Shown: positions 29,268-38,004 of the stretch, piece by piece
How the letters are laid out: every line of letters starts with the position of its first letter
Numbering within the stretch: position 1 is the first letter of the stretch
Assembly (NCBI GenBank): GCA_030432695.1
Contig: JAUILN010000012.1
Location: 124,001-188,000 of the forward strand
Length of the DNA stretch: 64,000 nucleotides
From: a bacterium
GTDB lineage: Bacteria > Planctomycetota > UBA1135 > UBA2386
Reading direction: 5' to 3'
Notes under the pieces: model-generated
Databases searched by the model: none
Told to the model about the DNA's origin: nothing
The model's input: only the letters and a program-made list of their open reading frames with translations
Position numbers and translations under genes: made by a program

Positions 29268-30770
29268 TCGGTCGCGAAGATGTACAGCAGGTGCCTGGCA
29301 CCGGGTGTGCGTCTCGTCGACTTCCACTCGCGTCTCCGCGCCCTCGCGCAGCACGAACCGCGCGACCGGCTCGGGCGTGAGCTCCGCGTATTGGAGGTTC
29401 AACCAGTCACCGGGACGGCCCCATTCCAGATACAGCTCCCAATCCCCCGGCGGCACTCCGTCGAAGGCGAACGAGCCGTCGGTCGGCGAGACATCATCGC
29501 GCTCGAGGTTGGAGAACCGATGACCGGAGTCGCTCGACCCCGCCCTGCGCAGAACGAAGTTCGGGAAGTTGCCGTGCAGCAACGGCGGCCGCTCGGGCAG
29601 CACCTGGAACGCGGTGAGCGCAGAAGATGGCACCAGTCGACCGATCAGACGCGCGCCTCGACCGACGTCTGCGAACTGCTGCGGCTGTGCCGACGAGGCT
29701 CCGGAGTCGGCATCGGCCGAAGCAGCCAGCCAGATCAGGTGTTCCCACGTTCCCCAAGCAATGGGCTCCGTCACCTGGTCCTCGAAGCCCTCGACGCCGG
29801 AGATCCGCAGCGAGACTCCTTCGACCGGATCGTCGAAACGACGGTTCACGAGGACCTGCCCGTAGCGGTCGGCATGGAACCGACGGCCGGAGTTCCGACC
29901 ATGCGCCGGCTCACGGCTCAGGATCTCGACCTCGGCATCCGCCAGGCGATGTCCCTCCGGATCGAGGACGACCACGAACAGCTCCCGGGCACCGTTCATC
30001 GGAGGCCGTCGCCGCACCACCAGATCCTGGGACTCCCCGCCGGGCGACACCACGAGTCGCTCCGGACCGAGCAACTCGTAGCGGTCCGACACGCCGATCG
30101 ACCAGGACCCCATCGGCAGAGCGGGCTCCTCCAGGAACCGCAGCGTGCCTCCTGCTGAGCTGGTGCCGAACAGCGTCTCGAATCGATGTAGCCGGTCGAA
30201 GCGCGGTTGCTCGACGTCGACCGTCAGGGGTATCCCCGCGAGTGGACTCCCCACGGGATCCACGACCCGCGCAGAGACCTTCACCGCCGGCAGCACCTCG
30301 ATGCGGCCGAGATCGACCAGCCCCTCCGCTGCCGGTGCCGGCACCGCACCTTCGACCGTGTAGCAACCGGAAGCAGACAGCGCGACCTGGATGAAGCGCG
30401 TCCCGCCCACGCCGTCCTCGTCGGCATCGAAGACCAGCTCGAACCGACCGGCCGCGTCAGCCAGCTGTTCGCAGGTCTGCGGACGATCGTGAGGCATCCC
30501 CTGCCTGGCCGCCAGCGCGTCGACACGGGACGCCCACAGCGTTGCCGAGCTCTTGCAGCCTGCGAGCGGCCGCCCCGCGTGATCGAAGACCTGCCCGACC
30601 ACCCGCAAGCTGGCGGTGACCCGTGAGTCGGCGCTCCGGGCGCGGTAAGGCGCGGCTTCGACGGTGCTGGGTCGCGCCGGCTGGTCACTCGCCCCTGACT
30701 CGATCAGGATCGCCGCAGCGCCCGCGAGGACGGAGATCGACAGGAGGATCAGGGCGAGCCTTCGCGACAT
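28728..30770 (-). CDS. Membrane-anchored ectodomain protein, 3'-truncated paralogue (read-through frame)
   Basis: The frame encodes 680 residues but only about the first 488 look native: an N-terminal anchor (5-23, LALILLSISVLAGAAAILI), then beta-sandwich domains of carboxypeptidase-regulatory type (VVGQVFDHAGRPLAGC, KVSARVVDPVGSPLAGIPLT). These align with the proteins at 30813 and 34528. Near residue 490 (REGAETRVEVDE) the match stops exactly at the core palindrome 29290-29302. The remaining 190 residues are antisense to the ABC permease and not protein-like. The last domain present in both paralogues is missing. The product is likely an exported, anchored protein of unknown ligand, probably damaged. 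Confidence 0.65.
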   Translation of the reverse strand: MSRRLALILLSISVLAGAAAILIESGASDQPARPSTVEAAPYRARSADSRVTASLRVVGQVFDHAGRPLAGCKSSATLWASRVDALAARQGMPHDRPQTCEQLADAAGRFELVFDADEDGVGGTRFIQVALSASGCYTVEGAVPAPAAEGLVDLGRIEVLPAVKVSARVVDPVGSPLAGIPLTVDVEQPRFDRLHRFETLFGTSSAGGTLRFLEEPALPMGSWSIGVSDRYELLGPERLVVSPGGESQDLVVRRRPPMNGARELFVVVLDPEGHRLADAEVEILSREPAHGRNSGRRFHADRYGQVLVNRRFDDPVEGVSLRISGVEGFEDQVTEPIAWGTWEHLIWLAASADADSGASSAQPQQFADVGRGARLIGRLVPSSALTAFQVLPERPPLLHGNFPNFVLRRAGSSDSGHRFSNLERDDVSPTDGSFAFDGVPPGDWELYLEWGRPGDWLNLQYAELTPEPVARFVLREGAETRVEVDETHTRCQAPAVHLRDRSLGRLPMPVSQRFLRKPAQDPQRGADAQARESRAGPQTDRQRDAALENRGQHGDGDAERAPAEDPARDPRPRAPGAARDRGQRQEAECEQQQSGHERFVGNAAVADRVGDQGCADAERTREPGGESEQDGTRADLRRVVAAEQPAVLARGDAEWREQQDADECGGARELVGAGFGQPHQ
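29290..29302. repeat. REP core palindrome at the truncation point
   Basis: GGTGCCTGGCACC, the centre of the REP units, without their outer arms. It lies 23 bp after the permease stop (29267) and at the point where the minus-strand ectodomain gene loses homology to its paralogues. Confidence 0.6.
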
Positions 30771-30812
30771 GGAGCCTCCGGGAGGGCCGACGGGCTGTGG
30801 CGAGTGTAACGC

Positions 30813-32924
30813 TCAGCGCTCCTCGACATCGAAGACCCGCTCCAGGTCGCTGCCCCAGCTCACGTCAACGGAGCCCGCGGGAATCCACGTGTCGGTGGCA
30901 TCCTCGAGCGGCTGCGCCTCGACGCGATAGTGGCCGGGCATCAGCGCGCCGATCGTGAAGCGGCCGCGGCCGTCGGTGCGCCAGCCGGTGATCGGTCGCT
31001 CCCAGTCCTCGAGGCGCCCCTCCGGCGAGCGACGGCCATGGAGTCGGATCCTCGCGTGCGCGAGCGGCCGACCCGCCCGATGGACCGTGCCGCGGATCAC
31101 CGCGGGAAGCTGCGTGGTGCTCAGGTCGGCCTGGAACTGAGTCGACTCCCCGGCGCGCACCAGCACGGAACCGATCGGCTCATCCAAGTGCTCGATGGTG
31201 CCTCCAGTCGGTGTGCCCGGAACCGGCCAATGCAGATGCAGGGCCCAGACCCCTGACGCGATGCCATCGATGGAGAAGCTGCCGTCGAATGGATCGACGA
31301 CACCATCGCCGAACTGGAAGTGCGGCGCGGTCGGATCTTTGCCGGCACCCGGCCGCGCCAATCCCACGGACAATCCGAGCGGCCTCATCTCGACCGGGAA
31401 GCCGGGCATGCGTTGGAAATGCCGGAGTGCGGCGAGGGGGCCGAGGCGGCCCACGAGATGACCAGCCGGGATGACCTCGACGCGCAGCACGTCGTCGGTG
31501 GCGGGGAAGCCGAGCACCGGGACGACGTCCGGCGCATGCTCGGCACCGCGCAGCCGGACCACCAGTTCGGTCGCCACTTCGGGGCAACGCAGCTCGACGA
31601 AGCCCTGCGCGTCGGTGTCGGCTTGCGACCAGGCGATCGGCCAGCCTTGCGATCGGCCCTCGTTGGGGACCGCTCGCGTCGGACTCGAGCGGTCGACCAG
31701 GGAGCCCACCCGCACCGCCTGACCCATCGCCTCGATGAGCTCGACGGTCGACCCTTCGACTGCCTGACCTTCCTTGTCGACGAGCTGCACGCGGAGAGTC
31801 CGAAGCGCCGGCTCCACAACGTTCGGAGACTCGACGTCACGGTCCAGATAGACGAGATGTTCCCAGCGACCCCAGGGGATCGGCTCGGTGAGGAACGGTG
31901 CGAAGCGCTCGTAGCGACCCGCGCCCCAGATCCGGAGCCGCACCGCATCACGCTGCGCCGGGTCCCTTCGGAACACACTGAACTGTCCGTAGCGATCAGT
32001 CTGCACGTGGCGGTGCCGCTCGCTATGCCACCGGCCAGAGCCATCGACCTCGACCGACGCCCCTGCCACCCGCCGGCCCAACGCATCCAGTACGACACCG
32101 AAGATCTGCTCGTCCTCGCCACGCCGCCGCAACCTGACGCGGGGCTCCACCAGATTCGAGTCGCCACGCACGACCAAGCGCTTCGGCTCGAGCAACTCGA
32201 AGCCCTCGCCAGGATCGATCGGCCACGAACCGAGCGGCAAGAGGTCCCTCCCGACGAAGAACAGGGAACCGTCGAACGAGGTCGTTGCTTGCCGCTCGTC
32301 CAGGTGCGGCTTGCCGTCGAGCCCAGGCGCCGAGGTGCGGATCACGATCCTGAGACCGTCGACGGGCTCGTCGTTCTCGTCGACGACCGAGGCACGCAGC
32401 CGCGCGCCGGGAAGGAGTTCGATGCGTCCCAGATCCAGGGCGCCGCCAGTCCTGGGGAACGATAGATAACCCGACACTTCGGAACAGCCCGGAGCGGAGC
32501 ACACGACATGCAGACGGGACATCCGAGTCGCCGTTGAACGAAGCGGCGCCGCCTGACACTCGAAACGACCCGCGGAATCCGTCGTGCAGTGGACAGGCTC
32601 GGCAGGATCGTCGAACAAGACATCCCAGAACCTTGCACTCATCCTCAACCACGTTCTCGGAGTCACCGCGACCGAGCACCCCGCGAGCGGTTCGCCGTGA
32701 ACGTCGACGCACTGCCCGAGCACGCGGACCTCGGCGGTCTCGCTGACCTCGACCGGCGGTTCACCCGGCTCCGATTCGACGACTTCGGGCCGGTCTTCGA
32801 TCCCGACGAACGGCGCAGCCTCGTCCGTCTCCCCAATCGGCAGCAGCATGGCGACCACCCCCAGCGCAATGAGCAACACCGCGCCGATCAGCAGTCCGCG
32901 AGTCACAGCGCTCGAGGCCTCCAT
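30813..32924 (-). CDS. Membrane-anchored multi-domain ectodomain protein (paralogue without sigma domain)
   Basis: 703 residues from ATG 32924 (the frame to 33116 has no anchor at its start). An N-terminal anchor (about 9-31, LLIGAVLLIALGVVAMLLPI), then an acidic/Pro linker (GETDEAAPFVG...SEPGEPPVE) and a series of beta-sandwich domains follow. The first is VLGQCVDVHGEPLAGCSVAV; later ones include LRASVVDENDEPVDGLRIVI, FGVVLDALGRRVAGASVEV and GTVHRAGRPLAHARIRLHG. The repeated V-x-G/D-x-x-G-x-P-x-x-G pattern marks carboxypeptidase-regulatory-like folds, common in exported planctomycete proteins. The same domains in the same order occur in the sigma-factor fusion at 34528. Function unknown; it may be a periplasmic sensor or structural protein. 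Confidence 0.82.
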   Translation of the reverse strand: MEASSAVTRGLLIGAVLLIALGVVAMLLPIGETDEAAPFVGIEDRPEVVESEPGEPPVEVSETAEVRVLGQCVDVHGEPLAGCSVAVTPRTWLRMSARFWDVLFDDPAEPVHCTTDSAGRFECQAAPLRSTATRMSRLHVVCSAPGCSEVSGYLSFPRTGGALDLGRIELLPGARLRASVVDENDEPVDGLRIVIRTSAPGLDGKPHLDERQATTSFDGSLFFVGRDLLPLGSWPIDPGEGFELLEPKRLVVRGDSNLVEPRVRLRRRGEDEQIFGVVLDALGRRVAGASVEVDGSGRWHSERHRHVQTDRYGQFSVFRRDPAQRDAVRLRIWGAGRYERFAPFLTEPIPWGRWEHLVYLDRDVESPNVVEPALRTLRVQLVDKEGQAVEGSTVELIEAMGQAVRVGSLVDRSSPTRAVPNEGRSQGWPIAWSQADTDAQGFVELRCPEVATELVVRLRGAEHAPDVVPVLGFPATDDVLRVEVIPAGHLVGRLGPLAALRHFQRMPGFPVEMRPLGLSVGLARPGAGKDPTAPHFQFGDGVVDPFDGSFSIDGIASGVWALHLHWPVPGTPTGGTIEHLDEPIGSVLVRAGESTQFQADLSTTQLPAVIRGTVHRAGRPLAHARIRLHGRRSPEGRLEDWERPITGWRTDGRGRFTIGALMPGHYRVEAQPLEDATDTWIPAGSVDVSWGSDLERVFDVEER

Positions 32925-33121
32925 CCCCGCGCACCCGACCGATCCGCATCCGCCGGAGCAGTGCAACCGAGGCGACTTCGCGAGGGAATGGCGGACTTCG
33001 GGACGAGACCGGGGAACATGCTCCCCGCAAGCGTAGCGCGTTCGACGAGCCGGAGGTCGGTCACGACCCTGGGGTCCCGACCACTCCACCGCCACAATCC
33101 ACCTGCCACAATCCACCCGCC

Positions 33122-34435
33122 ATGGACTTCCTCCTCAACGCCGTCGTCGTCGTGGTCGGCCTGGGGACCGCCGGCTTCCTGGCCTTCCACAAGGCGCTGC
33201 GCACCTCCAGCCTGTGGCGCGCGACGCTCACCCCGCTCGCCTCGATCATGGGCAGTGGGTTCCTGGTCTCGGCGCCGTTGATGGCGGCGATCGTGGGTGG
33301 GCTCGCGCCGGCGGCGATGGCGGTGCTGCTGGTCGTCGCCTACGGGATCGGCGCGGTGGTGCGCTTCAACATCCGGCACGGCGAGCCGGTGTTCGCGGGC
33401 GACGACGACGAGAGCCCGCCGGGCGAAGGAGACCACCGACACACGCGCGGCCACGAGGCAGGCAGTCGGCCCTACTGGCGTCGGGAGACGGTCACGGTCG
33501 CGATCCGGCTGGAGCAGATCAGCCACGTGATCCTCGCGGCGGCCTACGTGGTGTCGGTCACCTACTACCTGGGGCTCCTGTCGTCGTTCCTGCTCGAGGG
33601 GCTCGCGGTCGACGGCCAGGTTGCGCAGCGCGCGCTGACCACCGCGGTGCTGGCGCTCATCACCGGCATCGGCATGGGTAAGGGCCTACGCGCGCTCGAA
33701 GGCGTGGAGCGCTATGCCATCGCGCTGAACCTCGGGCTGATCGCAGCACTGCTGGTCGCGCTGGGGATCTTCGACGGCGAGGCATTGGCGAACGGCAGCT
33801 TCGCGCTGCCGGCGATCCCGAACGACGCCGGCTCGACCGACAACCTCCGCCGCCTGATGGGACTGCTGATCGTCGTGCAGGGCTTCGAGACCAGCCGCTT
33901 CCTCGGCGACGAGCACTCCGCCGACGAGCGGGTGCGCAGCATGCGGATCGCGCAGCTCGGCTCGGCGGCGGTGTACGTGGTCTTCCTGTCGCTGGCGATG
34001 GGCCTGATGGCCGACGGCATCCCCTCGGCGAGCGTGACCGCGATCGTCGACCTGGTCGCGCCGGTGGCGGTCGTGCTGCCGGTGTTCCTGGTGGTCGCCG
34101 CGGTGGGCAGCCAGTTCTCGGCGGCGGTGGCCGACGACGCGGGCTGCTCGGGCCTGCTGGCGTCGTCGGCGGGCAGGTGGTTGTCGGGGCGGATGGCATT
34201 CCTGCTGACGGGCGCCGCGGCCATCACGCTCAACTGGTTCGCCGACGTGCTGGAGGTGCTGTCCTACGCGTCGCGCGCCTTCGCGGTCTACTACGCGCTG
34301 CAATGCCTGATCGCGGTGTCACTGGCGGTCACGCGGCGCGAGGCGCGTGGGCGTTGGTGGATGGTGGGACTCGCGGGCGGGATGGGGCTGGTCGCGGCGG
34401 GGGTGGCGATCTTCGGCATCCCTGCGGAGGGCTGA
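33122..34435 (+). CDS. Polytopic membrane protein, APC-superfamily-like
   Basis: 437 residues with about 11-12 hydrophobic helices spread over the length (3-22, 38-75, 135-160, 175-195, 205-225, 300-325, 330-355 and others). A hydrophilic, acidic and His-rich loop lies at about 90-120 (DDDESPPGEGDHRHTRGHE), which might bind metal. Overall pattern and phrases such as IMGSGFLVSAPLM near the N-terminus recall amino-acid/organocation-type transporters, but I cannot name a subfamily. It is divergent from the ectodomain gene at 32924. A 13-bp direct repeat (GCCACAATCCACC, 33091-33103 and 33105-33117) precedes the start. Confidence 0.65.
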   Translation: MDFLLNAVVVVVGLGTAGFLAFHKALRTSSLWRATLTPLASIMGSGFLVSAPLMAAIVGGLAPAAMAVLLVVAYGIGAVVRFNIRHGEPVFAGDDDESPPGEGDHRHTRGHEAGSRPYWRRETVTVAIRLEQISHVILAAAYVVSVTYYLGLLSSFLLEGLAVDGQVAQRALTTAVLALITGIGMGKGLRALEGVERYAIALNLGLIAALLVALGIFDGEALANGSFALPAIPNDAGSTDNLRRLMGLLIVVQGFETSRFLGDEHSADERVRSMRIAQLGSAAVYVVFLSLAMGLMADGIPSASVTAIVDLVAPVAVVLPVFLVVAAVGSQFSAAVADDAGCSGLLASSAGRWLSGRMAFLLTGAAAITLNWFADVLEVLSYASRAFAVYYALQCLIAVSLAVTRREARGRWWMVGLAGGMGLVAAGVAIFGIPAEG

Positions 34436-34478
34436 GTCCGGCTGCCGGGGCGTCGCAGACCGCGCGCCGCGACGCGTT

Positions 34479-34515
34479 TCTGTCGTAGTTGGTGCCTGGC
34501 ACCAACCACGACAGA
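34479..34515. repeat. REP unit (single, 37 nt)
   Basis: Central T, arms almost perfectly complementary (one mismatch). It lies between the convergent stops of the membrane protein (34435) and the sigma fusion (34528), where it could also act as a transcription end. Confidence 0.9.
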
Positions 34516-34527
34516 TTCCGGGCGCGG

Positions 34528-37500
34528 TCAGCGCGGTGGGATCCGTCGCTCGACGCGTTGGATCTCCTCGCCGGCAAGCACGTCGATCGGCTCCAGGTCG
34601 CGGGCGGTGCGATCGGATCGCCAGTCGACGACGTCGCCGCGAGCCGGCTTGGCGGAGAACGCGCGGAACTCGAGGCGGCCCGGCCCCACGTCGGGGAGGC
34701 GCACCAGGCCACTCTCGTCCGCACGCACCCACCAGTGACGGCCATGCGTTTCGTGATGGGCGAACAGCCAGGTGTCGGCCGCGGGCTCGCCGGCCGCATC
34801 CACGAGCCGGACTTCCACCACGCTCGCATCTACATCGAACACCCCGTCGACGTCCTCGCCGGCCGCCACGCTCACGAAGTCTCCCGCCGGATACCAGCTC
34901 CCGGCCGGAGCCGCCGCGGGGCGCGCCATCACCAGGTAGTCACCCGCCAGGAGACCGCCGTGGACGAAGCGACCTTCCGCGTCGCTGGTCACGCCGCCGA
35001 AGCCCTCCTCGTCGAACTGCGCCAGGTCGCTGCGATCCCGCGGCAGCAGCTTCAGCTCGGCGAACGGAAGGGGGCGCCCCGCGCGCCGGACGACGCCGCG
35101 CAGCACGGCAGGCCGCACCGCCTGTAGATCGATCTCGACCTCGGCGGCCTCCCCCGCCCTCACCTCGACCCGTGCCACCGGCGACGGCGTCCGCACCGTG
35201 GTCGTGGTCGCCTTGCCGATCGGTCGCCACCAGGTGAGGTAGACGTCCCACGCACCGGGAACCAACCCTCCGACCTCGAACGCGCCGTCCTCCCCAGCCA
35301 CCGGATAGCCCTGACCCGGCCCGTTCCGCACCTCGTCGCCACTCTGCACGTGGCGCAGCAGCACGCCGAGTCGCGTGCCGATCGCCCCCGCCGGCTGGTC
35401 CGGATCCTTGCGGAACGCCGACCTCGCCTCGAGCGACGTGACCCGACCGACGACCCGCCCGGCCGGACGCACGACCACACGGAGCGCGTCGCCCTCACCC
35501 GGCACCTCCAACGGCGACCGCGCGAGCGGCAGATGGGAGTCCCCGGACACCCGCAGTCCGGTCCGTTCTCGGAGCCGCGGCACCGTCAGGGAGACCTGCC
35601 CTTCGGCGTCCGTCCTGCCGCTCGACCACGCGAACGCCATCGGCCAACGGGCGCGGCCCGCCGAGACGTTCCAGCGCAGCGCATCCCGCGGGACCAGGTC
35701 CATGCCCACCTCGATCGGCCGACCGTCGGACTGCAGCACCTCCACCAGCGAGCCCGCGACCGGTGCGCCCGCAGGCGTCTCCACCCGCACCGCGAAGCGC
35801 TGCATCCGCGGCACGATCACCTCGGCGCGCACCAGACCGGGCCGATCCGGCAACTCGACGGCGCACGGCTCGGAGATCGCATGCTCGTCGCTCCCCGGCG
35901 TCACCATCAGCGCCACGGTGCCCCCCCGCCCGAGCCCACCGATCCGCGCGACGCCTCCCGGGTGCGTGCTGCCCGGCGCGTAGCGTCGCAGTGCGCTCCG
36001 GTCGCCGCTCCACTCGCCGACGAAGGTGTAGTTCTCGACCGGCTCACCCTGGTCATCGCGCACCGTCAGCTCGATCACGGTCTCGGGCGCGAGTCGCAGT
36101 TCGACGTCGTCCGTGCCCCAGGCGATCGGCTCGGAGCGCAGCGGCGCGGCGCCCTCGGCACCCCGCACGCAGAGCACCACCGCGTCCTCGTCGCCGCTGC
36201 GGAACAACCGGAAGGTGCCGTCGGCCGCGGTCGCCACGCGCCCGTTCGCGTCACGACTCGTCGACAGCGCGACCTCGACGCCCGCAGCGACCGGTTGCCC
36301 CATCGGATCGACGACCGTCCCGCTGATGGACTCGCGGGCACTCCGCCTGCGCAACATCACCGTGCAGTCGACCCGCGCCTCCCCGGGCGGCACGACCAAC
36401 CGGTCGGGGGCCAGCAGCTCCAGCGACTCGTCGACGTGGATCTCCCAGGCACCCGGCGCGAAGCGCGGATCGTCCTTCAGCTCGAGCAGGCCGCCAACCC
36501 GCGCGACGCCGCCGACGTAGTGCCGCCGGTCGACTCCATCGAAGCGCGGCTCGCCGACCTCGAAGAACACCGACACGCCGACCAGCGGGGTGCCGTCGCC
36601 ATCGACCACGCGCGCACTCACCCGCGCTCCGCCGACGACCACGACGTCGCCCAGCTCGTTCCGTGAACCGGGCACCAGCCCATCGATGCGGCCGTGGACC
36701 CCCAGCAGGTCCGCACGCCGCACCGCGAGTTCGAAGCGCTGCACGCCGTCGACCTCCATCGCAGCCTTCGGAACGGCGACCTCGAAGCGCCCGGCAGCAT
36801 CGCTCTTCGCCTCGCCGATCGTCTTCGGACCGCCCGCGAACAGCGCTGCCGCGACCTCTTCGGGAGTGCGCGTCACCTCCACGGTGCAGCCCGCCAGCGG
36901 AGCACCGAACTCGTCCACGCAGCGACCGAGGACCCGTGCTTCGCTCGGACCACGATTCTCGGCCAGCACCACCTCGGCCCGTGCGTCCTCGATCTCGGGT
37001 TCCGTCGCCGCTGCCTCCCCACCGGCATCCGCCATCAGCACCCGTGGAACTCCCGCGACGGGATCCGCCGCCGGCGTCCCGCCCCCCGGCGAGCCACTCG
37101 CCTCCAAGGCCACGAACACTCCGATTCCGAGAGCGACGACCCCGAGCAGGGCCACGGCGATCTTCTGGGTCACGACGGTTCCTCCGAACACGGCCAATGC
37201 GGACAGGACGCCACCGGCACCGACCGTTGCCGCCGGGACCGCGAGCGGTGCCGATCCGACCAACGGGGCGAGGGCCTTCACCCACCGCTCCCGCTCGCCG
37301 CCGACCGACTCGTCGAGTTCCTCCCGCAACCGCCCAAGCCCCTTCTGCAGATGCCACCGCACCGTCGCGGCAGGCACCTCGGTGCGCCGCGCGATCTCGG
37401 CCGCCGACAGCCCCTCGAACCAGCGCAGCATCACCGTCCGCCGCAGCGGCTCCGGCAACGCCAGCACCGCATCGACCAACCGCCGATGCGCCTCGGCCCG

Positions 37501-37788
37501 CTCGACCATCTCGGCCGCCGAAGGCAATGCCTCGTCGCGGGCCACCTCGGCCTCGCGCCGCGCCCGCCGCGACTCCCCGCGCCGGAACTGCCGCGCCGCA
37601 TTGCGCAGCACCTCCGCCAACCAGGGCCGCAGCGGCCGGTCACCGCCCGGCTCGCGCCGCGCCATCGCCAACCACGCCTCCTGCACCACGTCGTCGGCAG
37701 CCGCGCCGTCTCCCACCAGTTCGGCGGCGAGACGGCGCGCCCACTCGGCGTCGGCCAGGAGTCGTTCGGTCGGCGAGGCAGCGTCCAT
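34528..37788 (-). CDS. ECF-type sigma factor fused through a membrane segment to a large ectodomain
   Basis: 1086 residues. Residues about 12-75 form sigma region 2 (DDVVQEAWLAM, WLAEVLRNAARQFRR) and about 105-158 region 4 (LPEPLRRTVMLRWFEGLSAA, EIARRTEVPAATVRWHLQKG). A hydrophobic stretch (174-207) and a clear helix (209-230, KIAVALLGVVALGIGVFVAL) lead to an Ala/Pro/Glu linker. From 285 to the end lies an ectodomain of repeated carboxypeptidase-regulatory-like beta-sandwiches (VLGRCVDEFGAPLAGCTVEV, SARVVDGDGTPLVGVSVFF, GTVVDPMGQPVAAGVEVAL and GVVRRAGRPLPFAELKLLP). Predicted topology: DNA- and polymerase-binding part inside, ectodomain outside, so an external signal might release or reposition the sigma part (inference). 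ECF sigma factors with C-terminal extensions are known from Planctomycetes; this ectodomain is shared with two neighbouring sigma-less genes. Confidence 0.88.
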   Translation of the reverse strand: MDAASPTERLLADAEWARRLAAELVGDGAAADDVVQEAWLAMARREPGGDRPLRPWLAEVLRNAARQFRRGESRRARREAEVARDEALPSAAEMVERAEAHRRLVDAVLALPEPLRRTVMLRWFEGLSAAEIARRTEVPAATVRWHLQKGLGRLREELDESVGGERERWVKALAPLVGSAPLAVPAATVGAGGVLSALAVFGGTVVTQKIAVALLGVVALGIGVFVALEASGSPGGGTPAADPVAGVPRVLMADAGGEAAATEPEIEDARAEVVLAENRGPSEARVLGRCVDEFGAPLAGCTVEVTRTPEEVAAALFAGGPKTIGEAKSDAAGRFEVAVPKAAMEVDGVQRFELAVRRADLLGVHGRIDGLVPGSRNELGDVVVVGGARVSARVVDGDGTPLVGVSVFFEVGEPRFDGVDRRHYVGGVARVGGLLELKDDPRFAPGAWEIHVDESLELLAPDRLVVPPGEARVDCTVMLRRRSARESISGTVVDPMGQPVAAGVEVALSTSRDANGRVATAADGTFRLFRSGDEDAVVLCVRGAEGAAPLRSEPIAWGTDDVELRLAPETVIELTVRDDQGEPVENYTFVGEWSGDRSALRRYAPGSTHPGGVARIGGLGRGGTVALMVTPGSDEHAISEPCAVELPDRPGLVRAEVIVPRMQRFAVRVETPAGAPVAGSLVEVLQSDGRPIEVGMDLVPRDALRWNVSAGRARWPMAFAWSSGRTDAEGQVSLTVPRLRERTGLRVSGDSHLPLARSPLEVPGEGDALRVVVRPAGRVVGRVTSLEARSAFRKDPDQPAGAIGTRLGVLLRHVQSGDEVRNGPGQGYPVAGEDGAFEVGGLVPGAWDVYLTWWRPIGKATTTTVRTPSPVARVEVRAGEAAEVEIDLQAVRPAVLRGVVRRAGRPLPFAELKLLPRDRSDLAQFDEEGFGGVTSDAEGRFVHGGLLAGDYLVMARPAAAPAGSWYPAGDFVSVAAGEDVDGVFDVDASVVEVRLVDAAGEPAADTWLFAHHETHGRHWWVRADESGLVRLPDVGPGRLEFRAFSAKPARGDVVDWRSDRTARDLEPIDVLAGEEIQRVERRIPPR

Positions 37789-38004
37789 CGTGACCCCACA
37801 TGCCGTGGGGGGAGGGAGTGATGGTACGCGGTCGGGGAATCAGAGGTTCTGCTGACGACGTGCGATCGCTCGAGCGAAGCGGCTCCGAGATAAGAGTCCT
37901 CCCAACCAACCCCACGCAGCGGTCCGGAGGGACTTCCGGTTGAACCCAGCGCTCCCCGATGGCGTTGACGGCCAGGCCAACGGGTCGTCCGATGACCACG
38001 ACCT

